From positions 1-6,231 of the forward strand of contig JAJRBK010000132.1 in NCBI GenBank assembly GCA_028679495.1: a DNA stretch of 6,231 nucleotides, in the 5' to 3' direction. The translations under genes and the position numbers were made by a program. How positions within the stretch are numbered: position 1 is the stretch's first letter; every line of letters starts with the position of its first letter. The notes below the pieces were generated by a model, which was not told the origin of the DNA, ran no database searches, and was given only the letters and a program-made list of their open reading frames with translations. This stretch comes from Methanobacteriota archaeon (GTDB lineage: Archaea; Halobacteriota; Bog-38; Methanoflorentales; Methanoflorentaceae). This document shows positions 1-5,257 of the stretch, piece after piece.

Positions 1-69
1 ATTGGAGCGGACGCACATAGACATATTGAGATGTAAGCTATGTGCTCAGGCGGCGGACCTTTCATAACG

Positions 70-195
70 ATGGAAACGAGCTGGTTTCAGCGCTATCGCT
101 GCAACGTGTGCAACAAGGAATTCAAATCGATGGGCAAGAATCCGATGTGTCCTTCGTGCCAATCGCAAGATCTTGCAGAGCTCTCACGGGACTAA
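70..195 (+). CDS. Zinc-ribbon mini-protein, 41 aa
   Basis: The frame encodes a 41-residue protein with two CxxC knuckles, C11-x2-C14 (RYRCNVC) and C27-x2-C30 (MCPSC), separated by 12 residues. This is the classic spacing of a rubredoxin-like or zinc-ribbon metal site. The aromatic and basic run WFQRYR before the first knuckle and the polar tail after the second are typical of stand-alone zinc ribbons, which usually bind one zinc and act in nucleic-acid or protein contacts. The exact role is unknown. An in-frame ATG at 40 would add ten residues (MCSGGGPFIT) and has GAG nine bases upstream. I prefer ATG 70 because the added residues look unlike the family, but neither start has a strong ribosome site. 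A longer overlapping frame in another register (42-275) is a shadow. Confidence rests on the paired CxxC motifs. Confidence 0.72.
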   Translation: METSWFQRYRCNVCNKEFKSMGKNPMCPSCQSQDLAELSRD

Positions 196-429
196 GCAGT
201 ATTGCGCACTCAGCTGTTTCGTCACGAAATACGCGTTGTAGCACATCGGATGCACGGGGAAGTCACGAAGACTGACGTATCCCATTGGTTTATGAAGCAC
301 TTCGGGGCCAACGCAGGACATCGAAAAAATACAAGCTGAGGTATCTTGGCAAGTTATCCCTGTTCAAACGCCAAATCGTTAATGTATTGAGCTGAGTTCA
401 CCATATTTTGGCTTAAAACAAAAACCGTA

Positions 430-507
430 TAACCGGGATATGGCTACACGTGCTTAAATCTATTCTCCCGGATCTCAGAATGTAAGCACGTAAACGCTTG
501 GCAAGCG
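430..507. other. Candidate structured RNA or DNA element with crossing stems
   Basis: Three inverted repeats are packed here. CCGGGA (433-438) pairs with TCCCGG (466-471). ACGTGCTTA (448-456) pairs with TAAGCACGT (483-491). CGCTT (495-499) pairs with AAGCG (503-507) around a GGC loop. The first two pairs cross, which is the arrangement of an H-type pseudoknot, and the third is a simple hairpin just after it. All pairings are perfect. No known RNA family is recognised, and the strand of any transcript is unknown. It could be a small RNA, a 3' UTR structure of either flanking gene, or chance. Confidence 0.3.
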
Positions 508-512
508 AGACC

Positions 513-546
513 AGATTCTTACGTCAGAACCTCCACCAGGCTCCAG
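513..546 (-). repeat. Dispersed repeat family R1, copy 1
   Basis: This 34-base stretch matches positions 3398-3431 at 30 of 34 bases without gaps. A 25-base core (522-546) also matches 4467-4491 at 19 of 25 and, in reverse complement, 5258-5282 at 20 of 25. On the minus strand the core contains TGGAGCCTGGTGGAGGTTCT. All four copies lie in spacers. On the minus strand the core is open in two frames, ending either WSLVEVLT-stop or TGAWWRF-stop, so coding is undecided. Confidence 0.6.
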
Positions 547-710
547 TTATCGCGAGAACGCAGAGCTGCAATGCGCGGAGGCTGCAGTAGGTGCTGGGAC
601 ATTCCAACACACAACACAGCTATCTATATCCAGTTTGAAGATGCGACCTGCGGAGATCTATGAGCGGCTGCCGTTCTAAGGACGTTAAAATGCTTTATAC
701 ATATAGTTAT

Positions 711-1256
711 TCAGATATCGCCTATTAAGACGGATTCTGGTAAGCCAGTCACACTTAGTACCCACCAGTCAGCAAGCTCGTAGTTATAGCCATACATAGC
801 TTGAGCTTGGTTGTGGTTTTTTGCACCATACCATGATGATGTTACGTTCCCGAGGAGCGTAGACGGAACTTCGACAGGCCGTCCCTCTTTATAGCCTTCG
901 TCCATTTTTTGACGCACCAACTGCTGATAATGCAGTTTAGCAGTCACGTCTGAATCTGTTGTTTGAAATGTCCACGTTGATATGTACTCACGGCCTCCTG
1001 CTTCTGATACGAGATACGTGCCCTTATATGTTTCAAGGCCTGAGGGATCATCGGACACCCGCCTGAGTGGATTTACAGATTCAATTAGAGGTAGACTTGC
1101 TATCTTTTCCTCAAGCCATGTCGTGTTGCTCGCTACAGCAGGTGTTGGCGATGGAGCTGTATTTGTAATAGGGTTAGTGCACCCCGCAGTGAGCACGCTT
1201 GCTATTACCGATAACAAGAGAAAGCCAAGGGCAATTTGTTTCATCCTACCATTCAT
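711..1256 (-). CDS. Predicted secreted lipoprotein of unknown function
   Basis: The product (181 aa from ATG 1256, 177 aa from ATG 1244) starts with a short basic stretch and a hydrophobic segment (ALGFLLLSVIASVL) ending in a lipobox LTAGC, so it is predicted to be exported and lipid-anchored at cysteine 22 counted from the 1244 start. A Thr/Ser/Pro/Asn-rich linker (NTAPSPTPAVAS) follows, then a mixed alpha/beta domain with many Trp and Tyr residues and the run ADWWVLSVTG near the C-terminus. I do not recognise the domain. The frame stays open back to ATG 1343, but the 29 extra residues precede the signal peptide and look unnatural, so the later starts are preferred; GTAGGGG precedes ATG 1256 closely. 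It is divergent from the small cysteine-rich gene at 1534. The minus strand is clearly the coding one, because the overlapping plus frame at 982-1353 has no protein-like features. Confidence 0.8.
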   Translation of the reverse strand: MNGRMKQIALGFLLLSVIASVLTAGCTNPITNTAPSPTPAVASNTTWLEEKIASLPLIESVNPLRRVSDDPSGLETYKGTYLVSEAGGREYISTWTFQTTDSDVTAKLHYQQLVRQKMDEGYKEGRPVEVPSTLLGNVTSSWYGAKNHNQAQAMYGYNYELADWWVLSVTGLPESVLIGDI

Positions 1257-1533
1257 TTCCCCTACTAAGCAACCGTACCCAAAACCTTGCATTGTCATTT
1301 TAAGTGCTTCTACTTTCTCATCCTTGCTGTTAAAAGTAGGCATGACCCATTAGTAGTAAGTCCAGCTGCGCTGCCTTCTTACAGACCTGCAACTCTAGGC
1401 ACCTCTCGAGCTGCAGCGCGGAGGGTCACTTATTGTAGAATCGTTTTTCATGCTATTGTGAAACAGGCTCACGTATGCTACTGCTAAAAAGAAGGGAAAA
1501 ACACTAAAGTGACAAACAAGAGTACTTTTGATA

Positions 1534-1731
1534 ATGCCACCAGAAATTTTAATCCCCTTGGAAAGGGCAGCCGAGTTATGCAAAGCCCACAGAGATAAAC
1601 ACGGGACTCGGATGTTTAGTCAATGCTGGGGATGCATGAAGTACTCCAAGGGAGTCCCAGAAAAGATGTGTTTCTATAAGCCCCCTCACAATGATGGGTG
1701 CAAAAAGGTGAATGAGCTATTTGAAAATTAA
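1534..1731 (+). CDS. Small five-cysteine protein of unknown function, 65 aa
   Basis: The 65-residue product has cysteines at 16, 31, 34, 46 and 56, with a central QCWGC knuckle and a histidine-rich helix before it (CKAHRDKHGT). The pattern could hold zinc or an iron-sulfur cluster, with H19 or H23 as possible extra ligands. The residues around them (FSQCWGCMKYSKG, EKMCFYKPP) look strongly constrained, and the amphipathic start PLERAAEL is protein-like, so this is taken as a real gene. It has no signal peptide and is presumably cytoplasmic. The ATG at 1534 is chosen over an in-frame TTG at 1528. There is no good ribosome site, only AAGAG about ten bases upstream. It stands alone between two spacers. 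Function is not known and no domain name is offered. Confidence 0.72.
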   Translation: MPPEILIPLERAAELCKAHRDKHGTRMFSQCWGCMKYSKGVPEKMCFYKPPHNDGCKKVNELFEN

Positions 1732-2287
1732 GCACGCACACGACTATTCCGGACAGTCGTAGGCTGCCATCTGCCGTGTGGTTTTTTGGAACCCCTACAA
1801 TGTTCAGCGTCGCAGCTATGTCACAATGCGAGCTGTCGAGCATGCATCACGCTTGTACCTGTTCTATGACCATCTGCTTCTGCGACAGTCTTGCAGCAGT
1901 AATGCTGCAGATCCTCCCTTTGTGCAGCAGATTATTTCGGGCTATTGTACGACGCAGTGCGCACACTCCCGTTTAGTTTCAGTATATCAAAAGGAACGCT
2001 GGCGACATACCATTTGCATTTAGGACGGTTGGAACCACGGGTGTCTGTCGCGTTCCATGCATGTATAACACGGGGCCGATATGATATTACAACCGCCCCA
2101 TACAAACGTGCCGTAGTCGATCATGCTTCTACGGTGTCGAGCTCGTCTCTAAGAATATGGAAGCTAACTCCGCGCCAATTGCTTCGGTTGAAGGTCAGAT
2201 TCTGATTTTGTGTTTTTCTAATATCGCATATGCGCATCTTACACGTGCTCCGGCAGGAGGTGCCTTTAATTGCTCTATTCAGCGCCT
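1732..2287. other. Long spacer with decayed-looking sequence
   Basis: No convincing intact gene lies here. A 6-bp hairpin (ACGACT at 1740-1745 with AGTCGT at 1755-1760) follows the cysteine-rich gene, but it has no T-run. Repeat A (1981-2124) and a possible minus-strand pseudogene (1932-2296) are listed separately. GGAGGTG at 2256-2262 resembles a ribosome site but is not followed by a start codon at usable distance. Confidence 0.5.
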
Positions 2288-2296
2288 CTGACTAAC
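1932..2296 (-). pseudogene. Possible decayed minus-strand reading frame
   Basis: In one minus frame, about 58 codons upstream of a TGA (2123-2121) and 62 codons after it run without another stop, until TAA at 1934-1932. The conceptual protein contains protein-like stretches such as NWRGVSFHILRDELDTVEA before the stop and KCKWYVASVPFDILKLNG after it. An ATG near 2243 could start it. The diverged copy at 2847-2988 can be aligned in protein terms (HA-N---T ... VP-DIL) only by adding a frameshift, and it also carries a TGA at the matching place. This suits a dead gene family but could also be a non-coding repeat read by chance. The product is not recognised. Confidence 0.22.
1981..2124. repeat. 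Diverged repeat R2, copy A
   Basis: This region aligns in direct orientation with 2847-2988. The first 20 bases match at 16 positions (AGTATATC....GGAACGC). The middle holds a near-identical CGTTC..(T/C)GCATGT segment. A 15-base block CCGCCCCATACAAAC (2093-2107) is identical, and TAGTC.ATCAT follows at the same spacing. Total lengths differ by only two bases. The collinear anchors make common descent likely despite low overall identity. Confidence 0.55.
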
Positions 2297-2304
2297 CGAG
2301 TCAG
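2288..2304 (-). terminator. Hairpin overlapping the flavodoxin stop codon
   Basis: CTGACT (2288-2293) and AGTCAG (2299-2304) form a perfect 6-bp stem with the five-base loop AACCG, and the TGA stop of the flavodoxin (2303-2301) lies inside the stem. There is no T-run downstream on the minus strand, so it may be a weak terminator or an RNA-stabilising hairpin. The RDD gene has a hairpin placed over its stop codon in the same way. Confidence 0.3.
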
Positions 2305-2756
2305 GACGCAAGCGCGCTTCGAGCTAACTCGGTCCCAATCTGTTTGAACTGTGCTTCAGTGCCCTCTTTAAGCGGTCCTTCCTTTCCAAGGACGATCGCT
2401 GAAGCGTGCGGCACGACGACCTTCATGCCGTTCTGTTTCATTCGCTGCTCGATCTTCTTTCCGGCGCTGCCAGCGAACCGAGAATCATACTTGGTGTCGA
2501 ACGCAAAAGCCTGCTTGTTTTTGACGGCTGCTTCTTTGAGTTGCTTCGTAAATGTTTTCATTGTGTCTGAGAGCCCCATCGAATGTGTAGGTCCACCGAT
2601 GACGATCATATCGTACGCTCTGAGAGTGCCAACGTCAACCGTGTTCGCTCGAACGCACTCGACGTCGATCCCTCCCTCGCGCATTCCTGATGCGAGCGCC
2701 CTCGCTACTTTCTCAGTGTTGCCATACAAAGAATCGTAGATTACAAGTGCTTTCAT
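2301..2756 (-). CDS. Flavodoxin-like FMN protein, 151 aa
   Basis: The product is a single-domain flavodoxin-fold protein that would bind FMN non-covalently and carry one or two electrons between cytoplasmic partners. The N-terminal strand and phosphate-binding loop are plain: KALVIYDSLYGNT at residues 2-14, with the S-x-x-G-N-T signature. A second conserved stretch, MIVIGGPTHSMG, sits around residues 49-60, where the isoalloxazine-binding loop of the family lies. Length is normal for a short-chain flavodoxin. The start at ATG 2756 is preferred over ATG 2762 and ATG 2771 because GGGAG lies eight to nine bases upstream of it and the family begins with MKALV-like sequence. The cytochrome gene lies 262 bases upstream on the same strand. 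A partner reductase or oxidoreductase is not visible in the window, so the physiological partner is unknown. Confidence 0.93.
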   Translation of the reverse strand: MKALVIYDSLYGNTEKVARALASGMREGGIDVECVRANTVDVGTLRAYDMIVIGGPTHSMGLSDTMKTFTKQLKEAAVKNKQAFAFDTKYDSRFAGSAGKKIEQRMKQNGMKVVVPHASAIVLGKEGPLKEGTEAQFKQIGTELARSALAS

Positions 2757-2846
2757 CAGCATCGCTCCCATTTTTCATTACCTAGGACTCTGTTACCGTC
2801 AACCTTTAGTTTTCTCAACGATAGCATACATTTCCTTTTCTGTGTG

Positions 2847-2988
2847 AGTATATCTCTAGGAACGCCGCCGATATGCCACGCAGGTGAGACAGCTGGATCG
2901 TTCACGGTATGCATCACGTTCACCGCATGTGGCACGGAGCTGAAACAACACCGGACCCGCCCCATACAAACTCATTTTAGTCTATCAT
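2847..2988. repeat. Diverged repeat R2, copy B
   Basis: This is the second copy of the element at 1981-2124, in the same orientation and collinear, with the exactly shared block CCGCCCCATACAAAC at 2957-2971. It fills most of the spacer between the flavodoxin start and the cytochrome stop. It contains a minus frame (MGRVRCCF..., 2965 downwards), which I regard as part of the repeat rather than a gene. Any promoter of the flavodoxin gene must lie within or just downstream of it. Confidence 0.55.
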
Positions 2989-3017
2989 CTGTGCGCTGAT
3001 CAATTGTGCAATAATTC

Positions 3018-3278
3018 TTAGCTTTGAAATTTATGACATTCAAGACAGTTCGTTACATTGTTAGTAAGGCGCCCATCTTTTATCCTATCGAGGTGCCACT
3101 GCGGCATCTTAGGAGCACCGTTGGTACCGTTTTGATGGCACTCGAAGCAGGTGGTCCTGCCTTGATGATTTGCCGGTATGTTGGGGGCACCTGTCGTTGC
3201 GGCGCACCCTCCCGCGGCAACGACGACCCCGATTACAGCCACCACAACAAGTCCGACTGCTATTAGTCGTAAGTTCAT
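3018..3278 (-). CDS. Diheme c-type cytochrome lipoprotein, 86 aa
   Basis: The product has a strongly hydrophobic N-terminal segment (residues 3-22) ending in AAGGC, a plausible lipobox with C25, so it should be exported and anchored outside the membrane. The remaining 60 residues carry two CxxCH heme-attachment motifs, CFECH (44-48) and CLECH (78-82). H38 and H62 are well placed to be the distal ligands, which would give two bis-histidine hemes. The pattern NHQGRTTCFECH...GAPKMPQWH resembles heme modules of small cytochromes in the NapB/NrfH-like multiheme group; this is resemblance, not assignment. It would pass electrons at the cell surface or in the periplasm-like space. ATG 3278 is preferred; a TTG at 3290 would add MHKR. 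No clear ribosome site precedes it. Cytochrome maturation genes are not in the window. Confidence 0.88.
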   Translation of the reverse strand: MNLRLIAVGLVVVAVIGVVVAAGGCAATTGAPNIPANHQGRTTCFECHQNGTNGAPKMPQWHLDRIKDGRLTNNVTNCLECHKFQS

Positions 3279-3397
3279 ACGCTTATGCAAGGGGCGCGCG
3301 TTGACTTAACACTTGCTCTTTTTTGGCGCGGCAGAGCCGACGCTAGACATCACATAACGAGATCTTTCAGTGCGCGGATAGCAATGGGTTGCGATTA

Positions 3398-3431
3398 AGG
3401 TTCTTCCGTCAGAACCACTACCAGGCTCCAG
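3398..3431 (-). repeat. Dispersed repeat family R1, copy 2
   Basis: It is the closest match to copy 1 (513-546), with 30 of 34 bases identical and no gaps. Differences fall at four positions, including two substitutions in the middle of the core. It lies upstream of the cytochrome gene on the same strand. Confidence 0.6.
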
Positions 3432-3459
3432 CTGCTGTGAGGAAACAGGAGTGATTTAA

Positions 3460-3525
3460 ATGCGTTACGTCTTACAAATCTCAGAACCACGCACACACTA
3501 CTCACTGCCTGCCCTGCTTCCTTGA
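3460..3525 (+). CDS. Candidate 21-aa small ORF with strong ribosome site
   Basis: AGGAGTGAT (3447-3455) is an excellent Shine-Dalgarno match and is followed after four bases by ATG at 3460. The frame encodes only 21 residues, beginning MRYVLQISEPRTHYS, and stops at TGA 3523-3525. It has no recognised motif. It could be a leader peptide or a translated remnant of the repeat next to it; 166 bases separate it from the RDD gene. The ribosome site is the only real support. Confidence 0.22.
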   Translation: MRYVLQISEPRTHYSLPALLP

Positions 3526-3685
3526 TGTACGCGCCGCTCACATCACCACTACGCCCATTGATATAGCCTGCTTAGATGTCTTTACCAACACTCAGGAAAT
3601 GGCACTAAATGAGCTCGTATTACGTATTTTGCCGAGACAAGATTAAAAAGGGAAGGGCTACTTACCCTATCACGTATAAAAATCT

Positions 3686-3694
3686 AGGAGGTGA
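3686..3694 (+). promoter_or_regulatory. Ribosome site overlapping the RDD start
   Basis: AGGAGGTGA is a near-perfect anti-Shine-Dalgarno match, but the only standard start codon before the first zinc-binding cysteine, GTG 3691, lies inside it. A stop (TAG, 3685-3687) blocks any upstream start. The normally spaced codon in frame would be ACG at 3700. Confidence 0.7.
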
Positions 3695-4365
3695 AACACA
3701 CGGACGAGGATAAATGTCAAAAGTGCGGCACGCCTGCATCGCCGGGAGCGAAGTACTGCGAGAGCTGCGGCGCACTTCTTCCAAGAGCAGAACCGCAACC
3801 ACCACTGAGCGCGCCGTCCGAGCCGCAACCCGAAGCAGAACGAGGAGGCGCGCCCGCGTATGTACCCCCACCTGCGTATCAAGCGCCGTCGTATGCCGCG
3901 CCGGCTGCCGGAATGCACTATGAAGGGGTCGCCATTCGCTTTGTCGCCATCCTTATCGATACTATCATTTTAGCCGTCATCACAGGTATCATCACAGCTC
4001 CATTCAATACAGCCACCCAGATTACCGTCACGAACACGACGGGGGTGCCAATGGTTACCGCAGTGCCCAACCCGCTAGCCTGGGTTGGAGGGCTTATCTC
4101 TGCGCTTATCTGGTTCTTGTACTTTGTACTCATGGAAGGAAGGTACGGTCAGACGGTCGGCAAGATGGCGGTGAAGATCAAGGTGGTTCGAGAGAGCGGC
4201 TTGAAGATCGACTATACCGATGCGGTGGTGCGCAACATACTGAGGATCATCGACGCGATCCCCTACTTCATCCCGTATCTACTCGGTGCGATCCTCATCT
4301 GGTCATCAGACACTAAGCAACGTCTCGGCGATCGTGCCGCACACACCGTTGTCGTAAAAGCATGA
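3691..4365 (+). CDS. Zinc-ribbon RDD-family membrane protein, 224 aa
   Basis: The product joins an N-terminal zinc ribbon (C9-x2-C12-x10-C23-x2-C26, CQKCG...CESCG), a Pro/Ala-rich linker (about 31-75) and a C-terminal RDD domain (about 78-222). RDD hallmarks are present: R83 and D90 in IRFVAILID, the loop GRYGQTVGKMAVKIKVV (150-166), and a C-terminal RLGDRAAHTVVV. Three membrane segments are visible at about 84-104, 128-148 and 189-205. RDD proteins are poorly characterised; a few have been linked to ion transport, and zinc-ribbon fusions of this layout are common in archaea and anaerobic bacteria. The protein should sit in the cytoplasmic membrane with the ribbon in the cytoplasm. Start choice is forced, because the annotated GTG overlaps its own ribosome site. 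The gene stands alone and ends in a hairpin terminator. Confidence 0.93.
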   Translation: MKHTDEDKCQKCGTPASPGAKYCESCGALLPRAEPQPPLSAPSEPQPEAERGGAPAYVPPPAYQAPSYAAPAAGMHYEGVAIRFVAILIDTIILAVITGIITAPFNTATQITVTNTTGVPMVTAVPNPLAWVGGLISALIWFLYFVLMEGRYGQTVGKMAVKIKVVRESGLKIDYTDAVVRNILRIIDAIPYFIPYLLGAILIWSSDTKQRLGDRAAHTVVVKA

Positions 4366-4392
4366 GAGTTGCCTCTCGTGCTTTTCTTTTTT
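4361..4392 (+). terminator. Intrinsic-type terminator of the RDD gene
   Basis: CATGAGAG (4361-4368) pairs with CTCTCGTG (4373-4380) as an 8-bp stem with one T-G wobble and a TTGC loop. A pyrimidine-rich tract CTTTTCTTTTTT follows directly. The TGA stop (4363-4365) is inside the stem, so a terminating ribosome would cover the hairpin. Confidence 0.78.
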
Positions 4393-4690
4393 GGCTTTTC
4401 ATTTTTGAACACTTTTTTGCTTCTGTTTGGTGAGCAGAGGCTGTGTTGACGTTTGTGCATAAGGAAGGTCGGAGGCTCCACTAGGCTCCGGCTTTTGTGC
4501 TTTATCTGCTCGCGCGAACCTCGAGAATACGCAGCGCGGTTGATATTTAGCTGTGCTCTTACTTCACTGCGATAAAAATAGCCTAAATGCGTCAGGTTAC
4601 CTAAAATATTCCTTATACACCGTTAGGATTTTTGGAGTTAGCAGTTCTTTCGAGAACCGATTAGCTTCCGCCAACCGCATAATACGAGCG
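4393..4690. other. Spacer before the PII-like gene
   Basis: The spacer contains the third R1 copy (4467-4491) and AT-rich stretches such as CTAAAATATTCCTTATAC (4601-4618) that may include promoter elements for the downstream gene, though none is convincing. A 27-codon minus-strand frame (4597-4680) is open but has no ribosome site. No other gene is seen. Confidence 0.45.
4467..4491 (-). repeat. Dispersed repeat family R1, copy 3
   Basis: It matches the copy 1 core at 19 of 25 bases without gaps, sharing CTCCAC and AGGCTCC. It lies in antisense to, and about 75 bases beyond, the RDD terminator. Confidence 0.42.
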
Positions 4691-4752
4691 CAGGGAGTAA
4701 TAACTTGAACTGCACATATACGTTCACTACGTCTACAGGGAGTAAAAGCATG
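4691..4752 (+). promoter_or_regulatory. Duplicated ribosome site and start, 45 bases apart
   Basis: CAGGGAGTAA occurs at 4691-4700 and again at 4736-4745. Each is followed after four bases by a start codon in the same frame: TTG at 4705 and ATG at 4750. The offset is exactly 15 codons, so both starts give the same downstream protein, with or without a 15-residue extension. The second start is taken as the main one. Confidence 0.6.
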
Positions 4753-5079
4753 GCTAAAGTGCTTTTGAACGTTTTTGTGGACTACGAAACCCTCGGCAAA
4801 ACGATCAACATCTTGACCGAAGAGGGTGTGACCGGCTTTTATTGCGTCGAGTACTGGGGCTTGTCACCGCAGAACTGGTCAGGCTTCATCATCAAGGAGG
4901 AGCCTGAGATGGCAATTGAAGCGATCAGGGATAACACCGAGCAGGCGATACAAGTCAACGCCGTGGTGAACGAAGACCGCGCAGAGCACATCTTACAGGC
5001 GCTTACCGAAAGGCTTGCCGGGCATCGCCACACGATCATGAGGCTTCCCGTTGATGATATTCGCCTTGCAGCACCTTAA
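4750..5079 (+). CDS. PII-like protein of the MJ1244/MTH1110 type, 109 aa
   Basis: The product resembles the uncharacterised homologues of nitrogen regulatory protein PII typified by MJ1244 and MTH1110. Recognisable features are an N-terminal strand KVLLNVFVDYE, the segment GVTGFYCVEYWGLSPQNWSGF (about 26-46) where this family has GFY-VEY-G-SP--W-GF, and a C-terminal strand HTIMRLPVDDI. Its length of about 109 residues suits a single ferredoxin-like domain that would trimerise as PII does. The true PII T-loop tyrosine motif is not evident. It is cytoplasmic and probably a small-molecule sensor, but the ligand and partner are unknown, and no ammonium transporter or glutamine synthetase gene lies nearby. 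ATG 4750 is supported by GGGAG at seven-base spacing and by the family N-terminus. The TTG 4705 start with its own ribosome site may give a longer form. Confidence 0.83.
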   Translation: MAKVLLNVFVDYETLGKTINILTEEGVTGFYCVEYWGLSPQNWSGFIIKEEPEMAIEAIRDNTEQAIQVNAVVNEDRAEHILQALTERLAGHRHTIMRLPVDDIRLAAP

Positions 5080-5109
5080 AAGATCTGGAGAGATTGTTGC
5101 TGGGAAAAA

Positions 5110-5118
5110 TGCTATAAT
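5110..5118 (+). promoter_or_regulatory. Bacterial extended -10 promoter-like site
   Basis: TGCTATAAT is a perfect TGn-TATAAT extended -10. No good -35 lies 16-18 bases upstream, which extended -10 promoters tolerate. A transcript would begin near 5125 and run through the R1 copy at 5258. If the host is an archaeon, CTATAATA could instead be a TATA-like box. Confidence 0.4.
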
Positions 5119-5257
5119 AGCGTTGAGTGCACAGTAAAAACAAGGCATTTACGTACTGAATAAGCTTGGTTGGATCTCCTTATGTCAAGCCGATTGACAG
5201 TAAGGTCTGCGTTTATAAGCCTTACTTGGAAGCCTCGAAACGGACTCGAAAGAACAG

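Larger units (their letters stand above)
196..710. other. Spacer without a convincing gene
   Basis: This stretch between the zinc-ribbon gene and the end of the lipoprotein gene has no long open frame. It contains an odd palindrome TTTCGTCACGAAA (217-229), a cluster of interlocking inverted repeats (430-507) and one copy of a dispersed repeat (513-546), the last two listed separately. The 9-mer CTTGGCAAG occurs twice, near 345 and in the hairpin at 495-507. A 27-residue minus-strand frame ending in WSLVEVLT runs through the repeat, but the alternative frame is equally plausible, so I do not call it a gene. Confidence 0.6.
3279..3690. other. Spacer upstream of cytochrome and RDD genes
   Basis: This divergent spacer must hold the control regions of both flanking genes. 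It contains the second R1 copy (3398-3431), a tiny plus-strand ORF (3460-3525) and AT-rich boxes GATTAAAAAG (3641-3650) and CGTATAAAAAT (3673-3683) that could be promoter elements of the RDD gene. The 10-mer TCAGAACCAC occurs at 3409-3418 and again at 3481-3490. On the minus strand an approximately 57-codon frame without a good start runs through the R1 copy and ends in TEEP. Confidence 0.5.

Noticed and set aside
42..275. 77-codon plus-strand open frame
   Set aside because: It overlaps the zinc-ribbon gene in another register and has no motif of its own, while the 70-195 frame has two CxxC knuckles.
1257..1343. 29-residue N-terminal extension of the lipoprotein
   Set aside because: It would place a polar stretch before the signal peptide; ATG 1256 or 1244 gives a normal one.
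982..1353. 123-codon plus-strand open frame
   Set aside because: It is antisense to the lipoprotein, whose signal peptide and lipobox make the minus strand the coding one.
1945..2205. 86-codon plus-strand open frame
   Set aside because: It lies within repeat R2 and is less protein-like than the opposite strand; there is no ribosome site.
2344..2739. 131-codon plus-strand open frame
   Set aside because: It is the antisense shadow of the flavodoxin.
3670..3918. Minus-strand frames rich in arginine
   Set aside because: They are shadows of the Pro/Ala-rich linker of the RDD gene; the composition is an artefact of GC-rich codons.
4263..4481. 72-codon minus-strand frame
   Set aside because: It is antisense to the RDD gene end and terminator; the lysine-rich stretch comes from the terminator T-run.
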